A DNA stretch of 64,000 nucleotides from Halioxenophilus sp033283405 (GTDB lineage: Bacteria > Pseudomonadota > Gammaproteobacteria > Pseudomonadales > Cellvibrionaceae), in NCBI RefSeq assembly GCF_033283405.1, contig NZ_JAWMQR010000009.1:1-64000 (forward strand), written 5' to 3'. The position numbers were made by a program, and so were the translations under genes. The notes under the pieces were generated by a model. That model was given only the letters and a program-made list of their open reading frames with translations, was not told where the DNA came from and made no database searches. Of the stretch, positions 17,461 through 25,668 are shown one piece after another; position 1 is the first letter of the stretch; each line of letters opens with the position of its first letter.

Positions 17461-17488
17461 AAAAGCCAAGCCTCTGCTTGGCTTTTTT
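17461..17488 (+). terminator. Intrinsic terminator of htpG
   Basis: An 11-bp stem (AAAAGCCAAGC / GCTTGGCTTTT) with loop CTCT and a run of six T starts 20 bases after the htpG stop. Confidence 0.93.
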
Positions 17489-17685
17489 GCTAATGTGAGT
17501 AGTAATCTGCGCCAGCGGGGTGACTGATTGGCCAACGGACGAACAATCTACCGTTTAAAACAACAGTCACTTTTAACCGTTAGGGTGGTAGAAATAGAGT
17601 TTTTACGGGGCAATTTGACTGACAGGGGCCCTCAGCAACCCCGATAACTCCAAGCCACAATAACTTCAACAGAGAAAGGAGCATC

Positions 17686-18708
17686 ATGCCGGATTCGCAA
17701 AAGATCGCAGTGTTGGGCGGCGGCAGTTTTGGTACCGCCATCGCCAACTTTACTGCGACCAACGGCCATCAGGTGTATCAGTGGATGCGCAGTGCCGATC
17801 AGGCCGCCGCCGTAAACGCCACGCGTGAAAATGAACGCTACCTACCCGGTTATCAGCTGCACCCCGCCTTGCAGGTAACTGCAGATTTGCAGCAGGCGCT
17901 GGACGCTGCTGAGATCGTCTTTGTCTCTATTCCCAGTAAATCTTTCCGTGCGGTCGTGCGCCAGATGAAGCCTTATCTGGCGCCTACAGCCATGGTGATC
18001 AGTACCGCCAAGGGTCTTGAGCCTGACGGCTTCGTGCTGATGAGCCAGATTCTGGAAGAGGAGCTGCCCGGGCAGGCCATAGGTGTACTGAGCGGCCCTA
18101 ACTTTGCCAAAGAGATAGTGCAAAAGCAGCAGACGGGTACTGTGATCGCCAGTGACAACGACGCGTTGATCGAGAAGGTACAGGCCGTGCTGAGTTCGCC
18201 CAGCTTTCGGGTCTACGCCAATCACGACCGCTATGGCGTGGAGCTGGGCGGTGCGCTGAAAAACATCTACGCCATTGTCACCGGTATGGCCGCTGCCCTG
18301 GGCTGCGGTAGTAACACCCAGGCCATGCTGCTGACCCGCTCGCTGGCTGAAATGGGGCGCTTTGCCCAAGCACTGGGGGCCAACCCCATGACCTTCCTGG
18401 GGCTCGCGGGGGTGGGTGACCTGATACTTACCTGTACCTCCGACCTCAGCCGCAACTACCGGGTGGGATTCGCCATTGGCCAGGGGAAAAGCCTGGAGCA
18501 GGCCATTGCTGAGATTGGCCAGGTGGCGGAAGGGGTGAACACCCTCAAAATCATCAAAAGCAAGGCCGACCAACTGGGTGTATACATGCCGTTGGTGTCG
18601 GGCTTACACGCGGTTTTGTTCGAGCACAAGCCAGTGGCGGAGGTAGCCGCCAGCCTGATGCAGGGGGAGCAGAACTACGACGTTGAATTTACGGTGCCAA
18701 AACCATGA
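17686..18708 (+). CDS. gpsA: Glycerol-3-phosphate dehydrogenase [NAD(P)+]
   Basis: A 340-residue cytoplasmic enzyme that reduces dihydroxyacetone phosphate to sn-glycerol-3-phosphate for phospholipid synthesis. N-terminal dinucleotide site VLGGGSFGTAIANF (about residues 8-21). The catalytic Lys lies in GGALKNIYAIVTGMAAAL (about 187), after the substrate-binding GPNFAKEI. The C-terminal segment is GVGDLILTCTSDLSRNYRVG. AGAAAGGAG precedes ATG 17686. The stop codon overlaps the next gene by 4 bases (ATGA), so gpsA and the DUF4389 gene are translationally coupled. Confidence 0.97.
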   Translation: MPDSQKIAVLGGGSFGTAIANFTATNGHQVYQWMRSADQAAAVNATRENERYLPGYQLHPALQVTADLQQALDAAEIVFVSIPSKSFRAVVRQMKPYLAPTAMVISTAKGLEPDGFVLMSQILEEELPGQAIGVLSGPNFAKEIVQKQQTGTVIASDNDALIEKVQAVLSSPSFRVYANHDRYGVELGGALKNIYAIVTGMAAALGCGSNTQAMLLTRSLAEMGRFAQALGANPMTFLGLAGVGDLILTCTSDLSRNYRVGFAIGQGKSLEQAIAEIGQVAEGVNTLKIIKSKADQLGVYMPLVSGLHAVLFEHKPVAEVAASLMQGEQNYDVEFTVPKP

Positions 18709-18983
18709 GCTCTGAACAGTATGGCTGGAACCGCCAGGCGTTTTGGCTGCGGTTATTAGTAATGCTGCCGGTGGCGCTAGTTGCCTACCTGGCGATTATT
18801 GTGGCGTGGCTGTTAATCGTGTTGCAGCTGTTTTATACCCTGATAGCCTGCGAACGTAGTGAGCAATTAAGCCTCTGGGTAACCGGGCTCGGGCGCTTTA
18901 TTGGGCAGGCGTTCTCTTTTCTCTGTTTTGCCAGTGAGTCCAAACCATTCCCCTTTGGGGACTGGCCTTCTTCCGACCCCTAG
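18705..18983 (+). CDS. DUF4389 membrane protein
   Basis: A 92-residue protein with one or two hydrophobic segments (about residues 14-45, LLVMLPVALVAYLAIIVAWLL). The typical DUF4389 C-terminal part follows: LGRFIGQAFSFLCFASE, ending in FPFGDWP. Function unknown. The conserved position between gpsA and sixA, which I recall from Pseudomonas and relatives, and the 4-base overlap with gpsA are the main clues. Confidence 0.85.
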   Translation: MSSEQYGWNRQAFWLRLLVMLPVALVAYLAIIVAWLLIVLQLFYTLIACERSEQLSLWVTGLGRFIGQAFSFLCFASESKPFPFGDWPSSDP

Positions 18984-19211
18984 TGTACAAAGCGAATACA
19001 TCGCCTTTTCACCGCAGCACCCGATGAGTTGTTGCACCAGTGTAGGGCGGTTTGGCTGTGGTGTGGCTGAAAAGCAGTCGTTTTTAGCGGGCGAGAATGG
19101 ATCTGAATTACCCGGAAAATCGTTCTGGCGTTGAGCTGGTTTGATCTCAACCTAGGTGCAAAACCATAAGTTGGCTATAAAAAAAGACCAATACAGATAA
19201 GGAGTTCGAGG

Positions 19212-19667
19212 ATGCGTATTTTCCTGTTACGGCACGGTGAAGCGGAACCTCATGTACAGCCGGATAGTGCACGCCCCCTAACTGCACGGGGTATTCTGGA
19301 GACAGAAGCGATTATCGAGCGTGAGCTGGATGCGTTGAGGTCGGTTTCGAGTTTGTGGGTGAGCCCCTATACTCGCGCCCAACAGACCGCTGAACGGGTT
19401 ATCCGCAGGCTGCCGGAACTGGCGCCGCAAACTACCGACCTCTTGGTACCAGAGGCCAATCCCCAACGGCTGGCAACCGCACTGGAGGCGGCGGCTGTTG
19501 AGAGTGTGCTATTGGTGAGCCACCAGCCACTGGTGGGGGTGTTTCTGGATTGGCTGGTTGGCTTGGAACCGGGTTGTCAGCGCCTGGGTACCAGTGCCTT
19601 GGCAATGATCGAAACCGAGGTAATTGCCGGTGGTTGTGGCGAATTGCGCTGGGTGGTACAGCCCTAG
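19212..19667 (+). CDS. sixA: Phosphohistidine phosphatase SixA
   Basis: A 151-residue histidine phosphatase. The catalytic signature LRHGEAEP is at residues 6-13, a second conserved Arg lies in SPYTRAQQTAE, and the second catalytic His is in LLVSHQPLVG. Family members remove phosphate from phospho-His on proteins; E. coli SixA acts on the nitrogen phosphotransferase protein NPr. Start ATG 19212 is preceded by AAGGAG. A perfect 15-bp hairpin starts 66 bases after the stop. Confidence 0.92.
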   Translation: MRIFLLRHGEAEPHVQPDSARPLTARGILETEAIIERELDALRSVSSLWVSPYTRAQQTAERVIRRLPELAPQTTDLLVPEANPQRLATALEAAAVESVLLVSHQPLVGVFLDWLVGLEPGCQRLGTSALAMIETEVIAGGCGELRWVVQP

Positions 19668-19733
19668 GGGCTTAGCGAAAGCAGGTCTGCAGAGCTTAGA
19701 TGGGCGAGCGGAATGACAAACCCCAGATACTAG

Positions 19734-19767
19734 AAGGGCGATTTAACCGAGTGGTTAAATCGCCCTT
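19734..19767. terminator. Perfect 15-bp hairpin, bidirectional terminator for sixA and the CsrB-like RNA
   Basis: Arms AAGGGCGATTTAACC and GGTTAAATCGCCCTT pair perfectly around a 4-nt loop. On the plus strand the hairpin ends in TTTT and would stop sixA transcripts. On the minus strand it lies at the 3' end of the GGA-rich RNA described below, followed by CTAGTAT. Confidence 0.85.
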
Positions 19768-20147
19768 TTAATTCTGAGCAGCTTCCATTGACCTTACCTG
19801 GTCTTAGTAGTTTTCCTTCGTGCGTCCTGCCAAAAAAACATCCTGTGTGCGAGTCCATTGCGGCTGGTAACTCCTTACCAGTACTCCTGGCCCTACCTTG
19901 AGCTATTAGCATCCTGCCAATTGGCCGTCCTGGCGAAATCCCTTTACCGAGATCCTTAAGCCCTCCTTGGGCGAGAACAGATTCCTCTTGAATCAGTTCA
20001 TTGCGCAACTCCTTCGCGCATCACTCCCTGGTTTCGCGCTCCTCGCGAATGAAGCATCCTTGCGCGTCCGTGCAAGCGTCCTGGCTTAACCTTCCTGGTT
20101 AAAATTCCCTGCCGGTCTCCCTACCGATATTGATCAGATGATCAATT
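19734..20147 (-). ncRNA. csrB: CsrB/RsmZ-like CsrA-sequestering RNA
   Basis: Read on the minus strand, about 375 bases hold 22 GGA trinucleotides, many in the loops of short perfect hairpins. Examples: TTAACC-AGGAA-GGTTAA at 20086-20102; TTCGCG-AGGAG-CGCGAA at 20033-20049; CTGGTAA-GGAG-TTACCAG at 19864-19881; CGGT-AGGGAG-ACCG just downstream of the presumed 5' end. The repeated loop words AGGA, AAGGA and CAGGA are CsrA-binding motifs, and the whole ends in a strong hairpin. This is the design of CsrB/CsrC and RsmX/Y/Z RNAs, which bind many CsrA dimers and relieve translational repression. No convincing protein frame exists here. The 5' end is approximate because I could not fix a promoter. 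Confidence 0.9.
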
Positions 20148-20283
20148 CTTTTTGGCTTAGGCTCTGCAACTCGATCGCACTTATTTGCTATTCGAAAAGC
20201 ATTTTCCGTGCCTAATGCCTGTTTACCGCTGTTTAAACCCTTAGACCGCTTTCCCTGTGTTGCTTTAGGGTTTCTGCAATTAA

Positions 20284-20314
20284 GAGTGAGGGTTTGTGTT
20301 ACACAATCTCACTC
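20284..20314. promoter_or_regulatory. 31-bp inverted repeat upstream of the CsrB-like RNA (possible response-regulator site)
   Basis: Outer arms GAGTGAG and CTCACTC flank an inner palindrome TTGTGT-T-ACACAA. It lies about 140-170 bp upstream of the presumed 5' end of the CsrB-like RNA. Csr RNA genes in E. coli and Pseudomonas are activated by UvrY/GacA from a far-upstream palindrome, so position and symmetry fit. The sequence does not exactly match the GacA box TGTAAG-N6-CTTACA. Confidence 0.4.
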
Positions 20315-20638
20315 TGTTTTACATTTTTGCTACCGCCCCAGCCGAGCTGTTGGTTGACCTTTGGGTTGTTGCTAACTTTGCCACGGGGGCTTTACAACTT
20401 AATGACTCATTGGCGGCGGTTGCCGATACTCCAATTTTGGGTGTACCGGTTAAGTTGAGGTAAGTATGGATCAGGGCCTGGTTGTTATCTGTAGGAGAAA
20501 GGAGAAAGATTTGTGAGATATATCGCACACGGCTGGCGTCAATCGCCACATTTTGGGGGCTGAGGGGCCACTGCCTGGCTTCGTCTGCACTTGATAAACC
20601 CATGGGCTTTATTTGGCATGACTTTATTGGAGACCCGC

Positions 20639-22474
20639 ATGCAGCCATTATCCAAGGCGCTCTATACCATAACCCTTTTTACCTGCTGGCTGTTGATTGC
20701 CTGTTCCCCCAAGCAGGAGGCTCTATCCGAAATGCAGAGCGATGCCAGTGAGGTGCCGGCCGAGGCCTTCTCTGCCTTGCTTGACCGCTACTACCAGGAA
20801 GACCTGACCCGTTCTCCGGTCTACGCCTCTTATCAAGGGGTGAAAGAGGGCTATGGCTCCTGGGATGAGGTCAGTGAGGCAGAAGAGGCACGGGAGTTGG
20901 CAGTGCAGACCGCCCGCCAGGCGGAGTTGGCTGCCATCGACGAAGCCACGCTGCCCGAGCAGGAGAGAATGGCGCTGGCCATCGCCCGCTTGAATGTCCG
21001 ACGTAAGATTGAGGGTTACCCCTACCGTAACAACGATTATGTCATGCAGCAATTTCGCGCCTGGCACACCTCCGTGCCCAGTATTTTGATCAATGTGCAC
21101 AAGGTGAGCAGCAAGCAGGACCTGCGCGACTATCTCTCCCGGCTGGCCAATACCGAACCGCTCTTTGCCCAGGTGCGCAAAAAAATGGCGATACAGGCGG
21201 AGTTGGGGGTCTTTCCGCCGCGCTGGAGCTATCCGCAAATGATTGAGGCCGCCGGCAACGTGATCAGTGGTTACCCCTTCAGCGACTCCCCCGAGCCGGT
21301 TAATCCCATCTATGCCGATTTCCAAAGCAAGCTCACCAGCTTGGCGCTGGAGCCGGCGGAGAACGAGGCCTTTCTGCAAGAGGCGAAGACGCTGCTGGTA
21401 AACACTGTGGCGCCAGCCTATGTGGGGTTGATTGATGATCTTAAAAAGTATCAGGCCGAGGCCCCCGAGGGGGATGGTGTCTGGCGTCTACCCAATGGCG
21501 AGGCCTACTACCAATATCTGCTCCGGCTCTACACCTCTACTGATTTAAATGCCGAGGAGATTCACCAGCTGGGGCTCGATAACGTCGAGCGGATTCACGC
21601 CGAGATGCGCGCCATTATGGCGAGGGTCGGTTTTGAGGGGTCGCTGCAGGAGTTTTTTCTCTTCATGCGCGAGGAGCCGCAGTTCTATTTTGACAACAGC
21701 GATGCTGGGCGAGAGGCCTACCTACAGCAAGCAGTGGCGGTTATCGATACCATGCGCGCCCAGTTGGACGGTTGGTTTGGCATTCAGCCCCAGGCGGAGT
21801 TAATGGTGAAACGGGTTGAGCCCTTTCGGGAGAAGAGTGCCGGTAAGGCGTTTTATCAGCGCCCGCCGCCGGACGGTAGCCGCCCGGGTATCTATTACGT
21901 AAACCTCTACAAGATGGCGTCGATGCCCAAATACCAGATTGAAGCCCTGGCCTATCACGAGGGGATACCCGGTCACCATCTGCAACTGGCCATTAACGCA
22001 GAGTTAAAAGGCATCAGTAACTACCAGAAAAGCGTTCGCTTTACCGCCTTCACCGAAGGCTGGGGGCTCTACAGTGAGTACCTGGGCAAGGAGATGGGCT
22101 TTTATCAGGATCCCTACTCCGATTTTGGTCGCCTGGCCATGGAGTTGTGGCGTGCCTGCCGTTTGGTGGTCGATACCGGCATTCACAGCCAAGGGTGGAG
22201 CCGCGAGCAGGCCATTCAATATTTAACCGACAATACGCCCAACCCGATTGCCGACCAGGAGAAGGCCATCGAGCGCTACATTGTTTACCCCGGCCAGGCC
22301 ACCGCCTACCTGATTGGCAAGATAAAAATATTGTCACTGCGCGAGCAGGCCCAGGCCGCTTTGGGTGAGCAGTTCAGCATGGCGCAGTATCACGACCTGG
22401 TGTTGAAAAATGGCCCCATGCCGCTGTCGATGTTGGAAGCACGGGTTAACGACTGGATTGCCAGCTATCAGTAG
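20639..22474 (+). CDS. DUF885 family lipoprotein, putative zinc metallohydrolase
   Basis: A 611-residue protein of the DUF885 family. A lipoprotein signal (TLFTCWLLIACSPK, Cys about residue 22) predicts anchoring in a membrane facing the periplasm. The putative zinc motif HEGIPGHHLQ, an HExxH-like element, is at about residues 440-450, followed by FTEGWGLYSEYLGKEMG, which holds further likely ligands. DUF885 proteins look like gluzincin-type peptidases, but no substrate is established for this one. I take ATG 20639 as start, not the upstream in-frame ATG 20591, because it puts the signal sequence at the N-terminus. A bidirectional terminator follows. Confidence 0.85.
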   Translation: MQPLSKALYTITLFTCWLLIACSPKQEALSEMQSDASEVPAEAFSALLDRYYQEDLTRSPVYASYQGVKEGYGSWDEVSEAEEARELAVQTARQAELAAIDEATLPEQERMALAIARLNVRRKIEGYPYRNNDYVMQQFRAWHTSVPSILINVHKVSSKQDLRDYLSRLANTEPLFAQVRKKMAIQAELGVFPPRWSYPQMIEAAGNVISGYPFSDSPEPVNPIYADFQSKLTSLALEPAENEAFLQEAKTLLVNTVAPAYVGLIDDLKKYQAEAPEGDGVWRLPNGEAYYQYLLRLYTSTDLNAEEIHQLGLDNVERIHAEMRAIMARVGFEGSLQEFFLFMREEPQFYFDNSDAGREAYLQQAVAVIDTMRAQLDGWFGIQPQAELMVKRVEPFREKSAGKAFYQRPPPDGSRPGIYYVNLYKMASMPKYQIEALAYHEGIPGHHLQLAINAELKGISNYQKSVRFTAFTEGWGLYSEYLGKEMGFYQDPYSDFGRLAMELWRACRLVVDTGIHSQGWSREQAIQYLTDNTPNPIADQEKAIERYIVYPGQATAYLIGKIKILSLREQAQAALGEQFSMAQYHDLVLKNGPMPLSMLEARVNDWIASYQ

Positions 22475-22510
22475 TGGGTACTGGACCGCAGAGACAAAAT
22501 CCGCAGAGTC

Positions 22511-22538
22511 AAAAAAGCAGCCCTTTGGCTGCTTTTTT
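22511..22538. terminator. Bidirectional intrinsic terminator
   Basis: A 12-bp stem (AAAAAAGCAGCC / GGCTGCTTTTTT) with loop CTTT. A T-run on each strand serves both the DUF885 gene (plus) and the glycerophosphodiesterase gene (minus), which converge here. Confidence 0.92.
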
Positions 22539-22573
22539 ATTGCCGGTTTGTTACTGCCAGAGATCTGTTTCGC

Positions 22574-23884
22574 TTACTTTAAGTTCATGCAATTAGCGTA
22601 GTAGGTGGTGGTGGCCGGCCAATCGGAAAAGACACCAATCACCCCTACCTTTTGCGCCAGGGCATCAAGCACCTTGTATTGGTCACTATCTTTGTTAACT
22701 GCCTGGGCCAGTGGATTGATATCGAAGCCATAGTAGAAGGTTGTCTGCGGTCGCCCCTCGGCATCGCTGCCGGTACGTGAACCCCGGCGCAGGTCGGAGC
22801 GCTCCAAGGTCCAGGTGATAATTTTCAAGCCGGCCTCCCGGGCCTTTGCTGCGTAAACGGAGGGCACAATATCGCCGTCGTCGGTCACTCGCAGCAACAG
22901 TGGTATGGGCGGTGCAATGATATTGACACCGGCCTCGGCCAGTGCCTGCATGCTGGGTTGGAAGGTGCTGGCATCGTTGGGGTTTAAGCCGTTTTCATAG
23001 CGCTCGTCCAGAAAGACCGCCTGCTTGCCGAATTTCGGCGCCTTGGCAATCCAGTAGTGAATATCGTCCAGATTAAATGATTGTGGCCAAACCTGGTTTG
23101 GATTGACTCCGGCGGCAATGTAGTCGTCGACCATCTTCTGGGCATAGGCCTGCTGTGAGCCAAAAACATCGTCGATGGTTGTCTTCGCACCCGGGTCGCC
23201 CACTTTTAATTCCGGTGTGAATTCCACGCCCAGCTGTTGGAAGAGTTCGATGCTCTCTTTGTGGGTCATCAGTGTGCCGCGGGCATCGTAGAGCTGGGTG
23301 CGCCAATCGGGCACGCCCCCTTGGTAGGCTTCGGCGCTGGTGGCGGTAGGGTCGAAGGAGTCCATCTTGCCTTTCAGGCTTTTAAACTCCGCCAGGGTCA
23401 GGTCACTGGCGCAACACTTAACGGTATCGGGGTTGGGGTTGTTTGGGTCCCAGGGTTGGGTGCAATGGCTATTTAACTCGGTGGTAAGAATATTGGTGGT
23501 GGTGTGCAGGTCACACTGGGCATGGCGACAGACCAGTTCGCCATCTGCGGTGAAGGTGACATCACACTCCAGTATGCCGGCTCCCATGCTGGCTCCGGCG
23601 ATGTAGGATTCGCGGGTGTGTTCAGGGAATTGGGCGGCGGCGCCGCGGTGGCCGATGGAAAATGGGGTTCGGTAAAATGGCTGGTTTTTGCAGGCTTCGA
23701 GCTTCTCTTTCAGCTCGCCGTCATCCATGCCGTCGACCAGATAAAAGGGGCGGGGGCCCAGATCAGCCGGGATGTTATTGTGTTGTTCGGGTGTGGCTTT
23801 GTTGCCGCCATAAGCGGTTTGCATGGTGCACACTAGCAGCAGAGTGATCGCCAGTCTGTGGGCGACCTTTTGCGCTTTCTGCAT
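22574..23884 (-). CDS. Secreted glycerophosphodiester phosphodiesterase family protein
   Basis: A 436-residue GDPD-family TIM barrel with an N-terminal signal peptide (hydrophobic LAITLLLVCTMQTAYG, cut near residue 26). The active-site motif SIGHRGAAAQFPEHT is at about residues 77-90, followed by ILECDVTFTADGELVCRHA with the metal ligands and second catalytic His. Later landmarks are FTPELKVGDPGA and GVIGVFSDWPATT. It should hydrolyse glycerophosphodiesters to glycerol-3-phosphate and an alcohol in the periplasm or outside the cell, a phosphorus or carbon scavenging role. It is longer than GlpQ and closer to eukaryote-like secreted forms by length. Start ATG 23884 follows GGAGAT. Confidence 0.88.
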   Translation of the reverse strand: MQKAQKVAHRLAITLLLVCTMQTAYGGNKATPEQHNNIPADLGPRPFYLVDGMDDGELKEKLEACKNQPFYRTPFSIGHRGAAAQFPEHTRESYIAGASMGAGILECDVTFTADGELVCRHAQCDLHTTTNILTTELNSHCTQPWDPNNPNPDTVKCCASDLTLAEFKSLKGKMDSFDPTATSAEAYQGGVPDWRTQLYDARGTLMTHKESIELFQQLGVEFTPELKVGDPGAKTTIDDVFGSQQAYAQKMVDDYIAAGVNPNQVWPQSFNLDDIHYWIAKAPKFGKQAVFLDERYENGLNPNDASTFQPSMQALAEAGVNIIAPPIPLLLRVTDDGDIVPSVYAAKAREAGLKIITWTLERSDLRRGSRTGSDAEGRPQTTFYYGFDINPLAQAVNKDSDQYKVLDALAQKVGVIGVFSDWPATTTYYANCMNLK

Positions 23885-24068
23885 TGCTGATCTCCTATCC
23901 GGTCATTGGAAAGCGAGCAGGCTATACCAGAAAGTTTGCACTTTTATTAGCAGCGGTTTTGGTGAAAGGCGTATGGCTTTCGGAGTGATTCACCCGTTCA
24001 CCCATTCCATGGGCCGGCTCGCACCTCTTACCTGCGATTATCTTTCGCTCGCAAAACCTTCCGCTCGC

Positions 24069-24095
24069 AAAAAAGGGGGCCTATTAAGCCCCCTT
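24069..24095 (-). terminator. Intrinsic terminator of the moaA-moaB-moeA-DUF1244 operon
   Basis: On the minus strand, stem AAGGGGGC / GCCCCCTT is followed by six T. It overlaps the stop codon of the DUF1244 gene. Confidence 0.85.
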
Positions 24096-24398
24096 GTCGT
24101 CACTCTGCGCGTCATTAAATTTGGCCAACTGCTCGGGCGTGGCTTCCGTTTGGTAGCGCGCCTTCCATTCGTTGTAGGGCATGCCGTAAATAATCTCGCG
24201 CGCCTGGTCATAATCGAGTTCAACACCCTGCTCGCCGGCGGCGGCCATATACCATTTGCTGAGACAGTTACGACAGAAGCCCGCCAGGTTCATCAGCTCG
24301 ATATTTTGCACATCTTTTCTTTCGTCGAGGTGTTGCAGCAGGCGCTTGAATGCCTCTGCCTGAATTTTCATTTCGAGTTCGGGGGGAATATTGTTCAT
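24084..24398 (-). CDS. DUF1244 family protein
   Basis: A 104-residue small soluble protein. The family signature is LMNLAGFCRNCLSKWY (about residues 36-51, with the Cys pair CRNC), followed by DYDQAREIIYGMPYNEWK. Known to me as a conserved proteobacterial family with a helical fold and no assigned function. The gene starts 3 bases after moeA and ends at the operon terminator, so it is co-transcribed with molybdopterin genes. That position suggests, without proof, a link to metal or cofactor metabolism; the Cys pair could bind metal. Confidence 0.88.
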   Translation of the reverse strand: MNNIPPELEMKIQAEAFKRLLQHLDERKDVQNIELMNLAGFCRNCLSKWYMAAAGEQGVELDYDQAREIIYGMPYNEWKARYQTEATPEQLAKFNDAQSDDKGA

Positions 24399-24401
24399 GG
24401 T

Positions 24402-25595
24402 TTATAAAAATGCGTAGTCGTTTAAAAGAATTACCTGCAACGGCTCGCCGGATTGAACCGTTGCGCCGGCAGGAATGATGGCCAAACCATCGGCCCAGGC
24501 TACCGAAGACAAGACGCCGGAGCTCTGGTTGCCAAAGCGGCTGATCTGGCCCTCGGTGGTAATTTTTACGCGCAGGTAGTTCGTGCGATCGGAGCTTTTG
24601 CTGGTGCTGAATTCGGCAGCAAAGGGCCGGGTTGGCAGGGGCTCACGGTTGTGGTTTAGAGCCCGTATAAAGGTTTTTACGGCGAGTAAAAAGGTGATAA
24701 ATACCGCCACCGGGTTGCCGGGCAGGCCGAGCAACGGTGTCTCGCCAATACGGCCAAAGGCGAGGGGTTTGCCCGGTTTGATGGCGACTTTCCAGCTCTC
24801 CAGTGTGCCCAGGTTGGTTACCGCGGGTTTAACAAAGTCAGCCTCGCCGACACTGACACCACCGGTGGTAATTATTAAATCGGCCTCCTGGCCACGGCGC
24901 AGGGCGGCTTCGGTGCCGGCCAGGGTATCTTCGGCGGTGCCGAGGTCGATCACCTCACACCCCAATGCAGTGAGGGCGGTGTGCAGCAGATAGCGGTTGG
25001 AGTTATAGATTTGCCCGGTCGCCAATGGCTGCCCCGGTTCCACCAACTCGTTGCCGGTAGCCAGAATGGCTACCCGCACCCGCCGAAATACGGTAATGGT
25101 TGGCAGGCCGATAGCGGCGATTACCGCCACATCGACGGCGGCCAGCCGATGGCCGGTGGCAAAGATTAACTGCCCCTGGTGGATATCCTGGCCACAGCGG
25201 CGGATATTGTCACCGACCTGGGTGGCTGCCAATTTCACCTGCCTGCCATCCGTCGAGCGCTCGCTATTTTCCTGCATAACCACGGTATCGGCCCCGCTGG
25301 GGATCTCGGCGCCGGTGAAAATGCGGGCGGCGCTACCGGCGGCCAATGGTTCTGGTGCGGAGCCTGCGTTAATGGTTTGCGTAATCGGCAGCCAGGTATC
25401 ACCACTGGCGATATCTTCGGCTCGCACGGCGTAACCATCCATGGCGCTATTGTCGGCTGGGGGCACGTTGATAGTGGCGTGCAGATCTTCCGCCAGGTAA
25501 CGGCCCGCGGCGGCCAGCAGGGGGATGCTCTCTGTGCTGGTGAGGGGCTTGGCGGCGGCAACCAGTATGGCAAGGGTATCGGCTAGACTTTTCAT
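24402..25595 (-). CDS. moeA: Molybdopterin molybdenumtransferase MoeA
   Basis: A 397-residue enzyme that inserts molybdate into adenylylated molybdopterin. Typical landmarks: PPADNSAMDGYAVRAEDI near residue 41; IFTGAEIPSGADTVVMQEN near 88; the nucleotide-fold segment ITTGGVSVGEADFV; and IKPGKPLAFG with LLGLPGNPVAVF. Residues of the MogA-like domain are intact and the C-terminal domain IV is present. It is the third gene of moaA-moaB-moeA-DUF1244, next to nasA, whose product needs the cofactor. Confidence 0.95.
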   Translation of the reverse strand: MKSLADTLAILVAAAKPLTSTESIPLLAAAGRYLAEDLHATINVPPADNSAMDGYAVRAEDIASGDTWLPITQTINAGSAPEPLAAGSAARIFTGAEIPSGADTVVMQENSERSTDGRQVKLAATQVGDNIRRCGQDIHQGQLIFATGHRLAAVDVAVIAAIGLPTITVFRRVRVAILATGNELVEPGQPLATGQIYNSNRYLLHTALTALGCEVIDLGTAEDTLAGTEAALRRGQEADLIITTGGVSVGEADFVKPAVTNLGTLESWKVAIKPGKPLAFGRIGETPLLGLPGNPVAVFITFLLAVKTFIRALNHNREPLPTRPFAAEFSTSKSSDRTNYLRVKITTEGQISRFGNQSSGVLSSVAWADGLAIIPAGATVQSGEPLQVILLNDYAFL

Positions 25596-25668
25596 GCCGG
25601 CATCTTACCCGCAGATTGTTGGGAACAAAATAGCGCCACCGGGCTGCCGTTTGAGATCGGGGGGCTGC

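Noticed and set aside
19730..20008. A 92-codon minus-strand frame in the sixA-DUF885 gap
   Set aside because: It runs through the hairpin-rich CsrB-like RNA; the GGA-loop structure explains the sequence better than a protein does.
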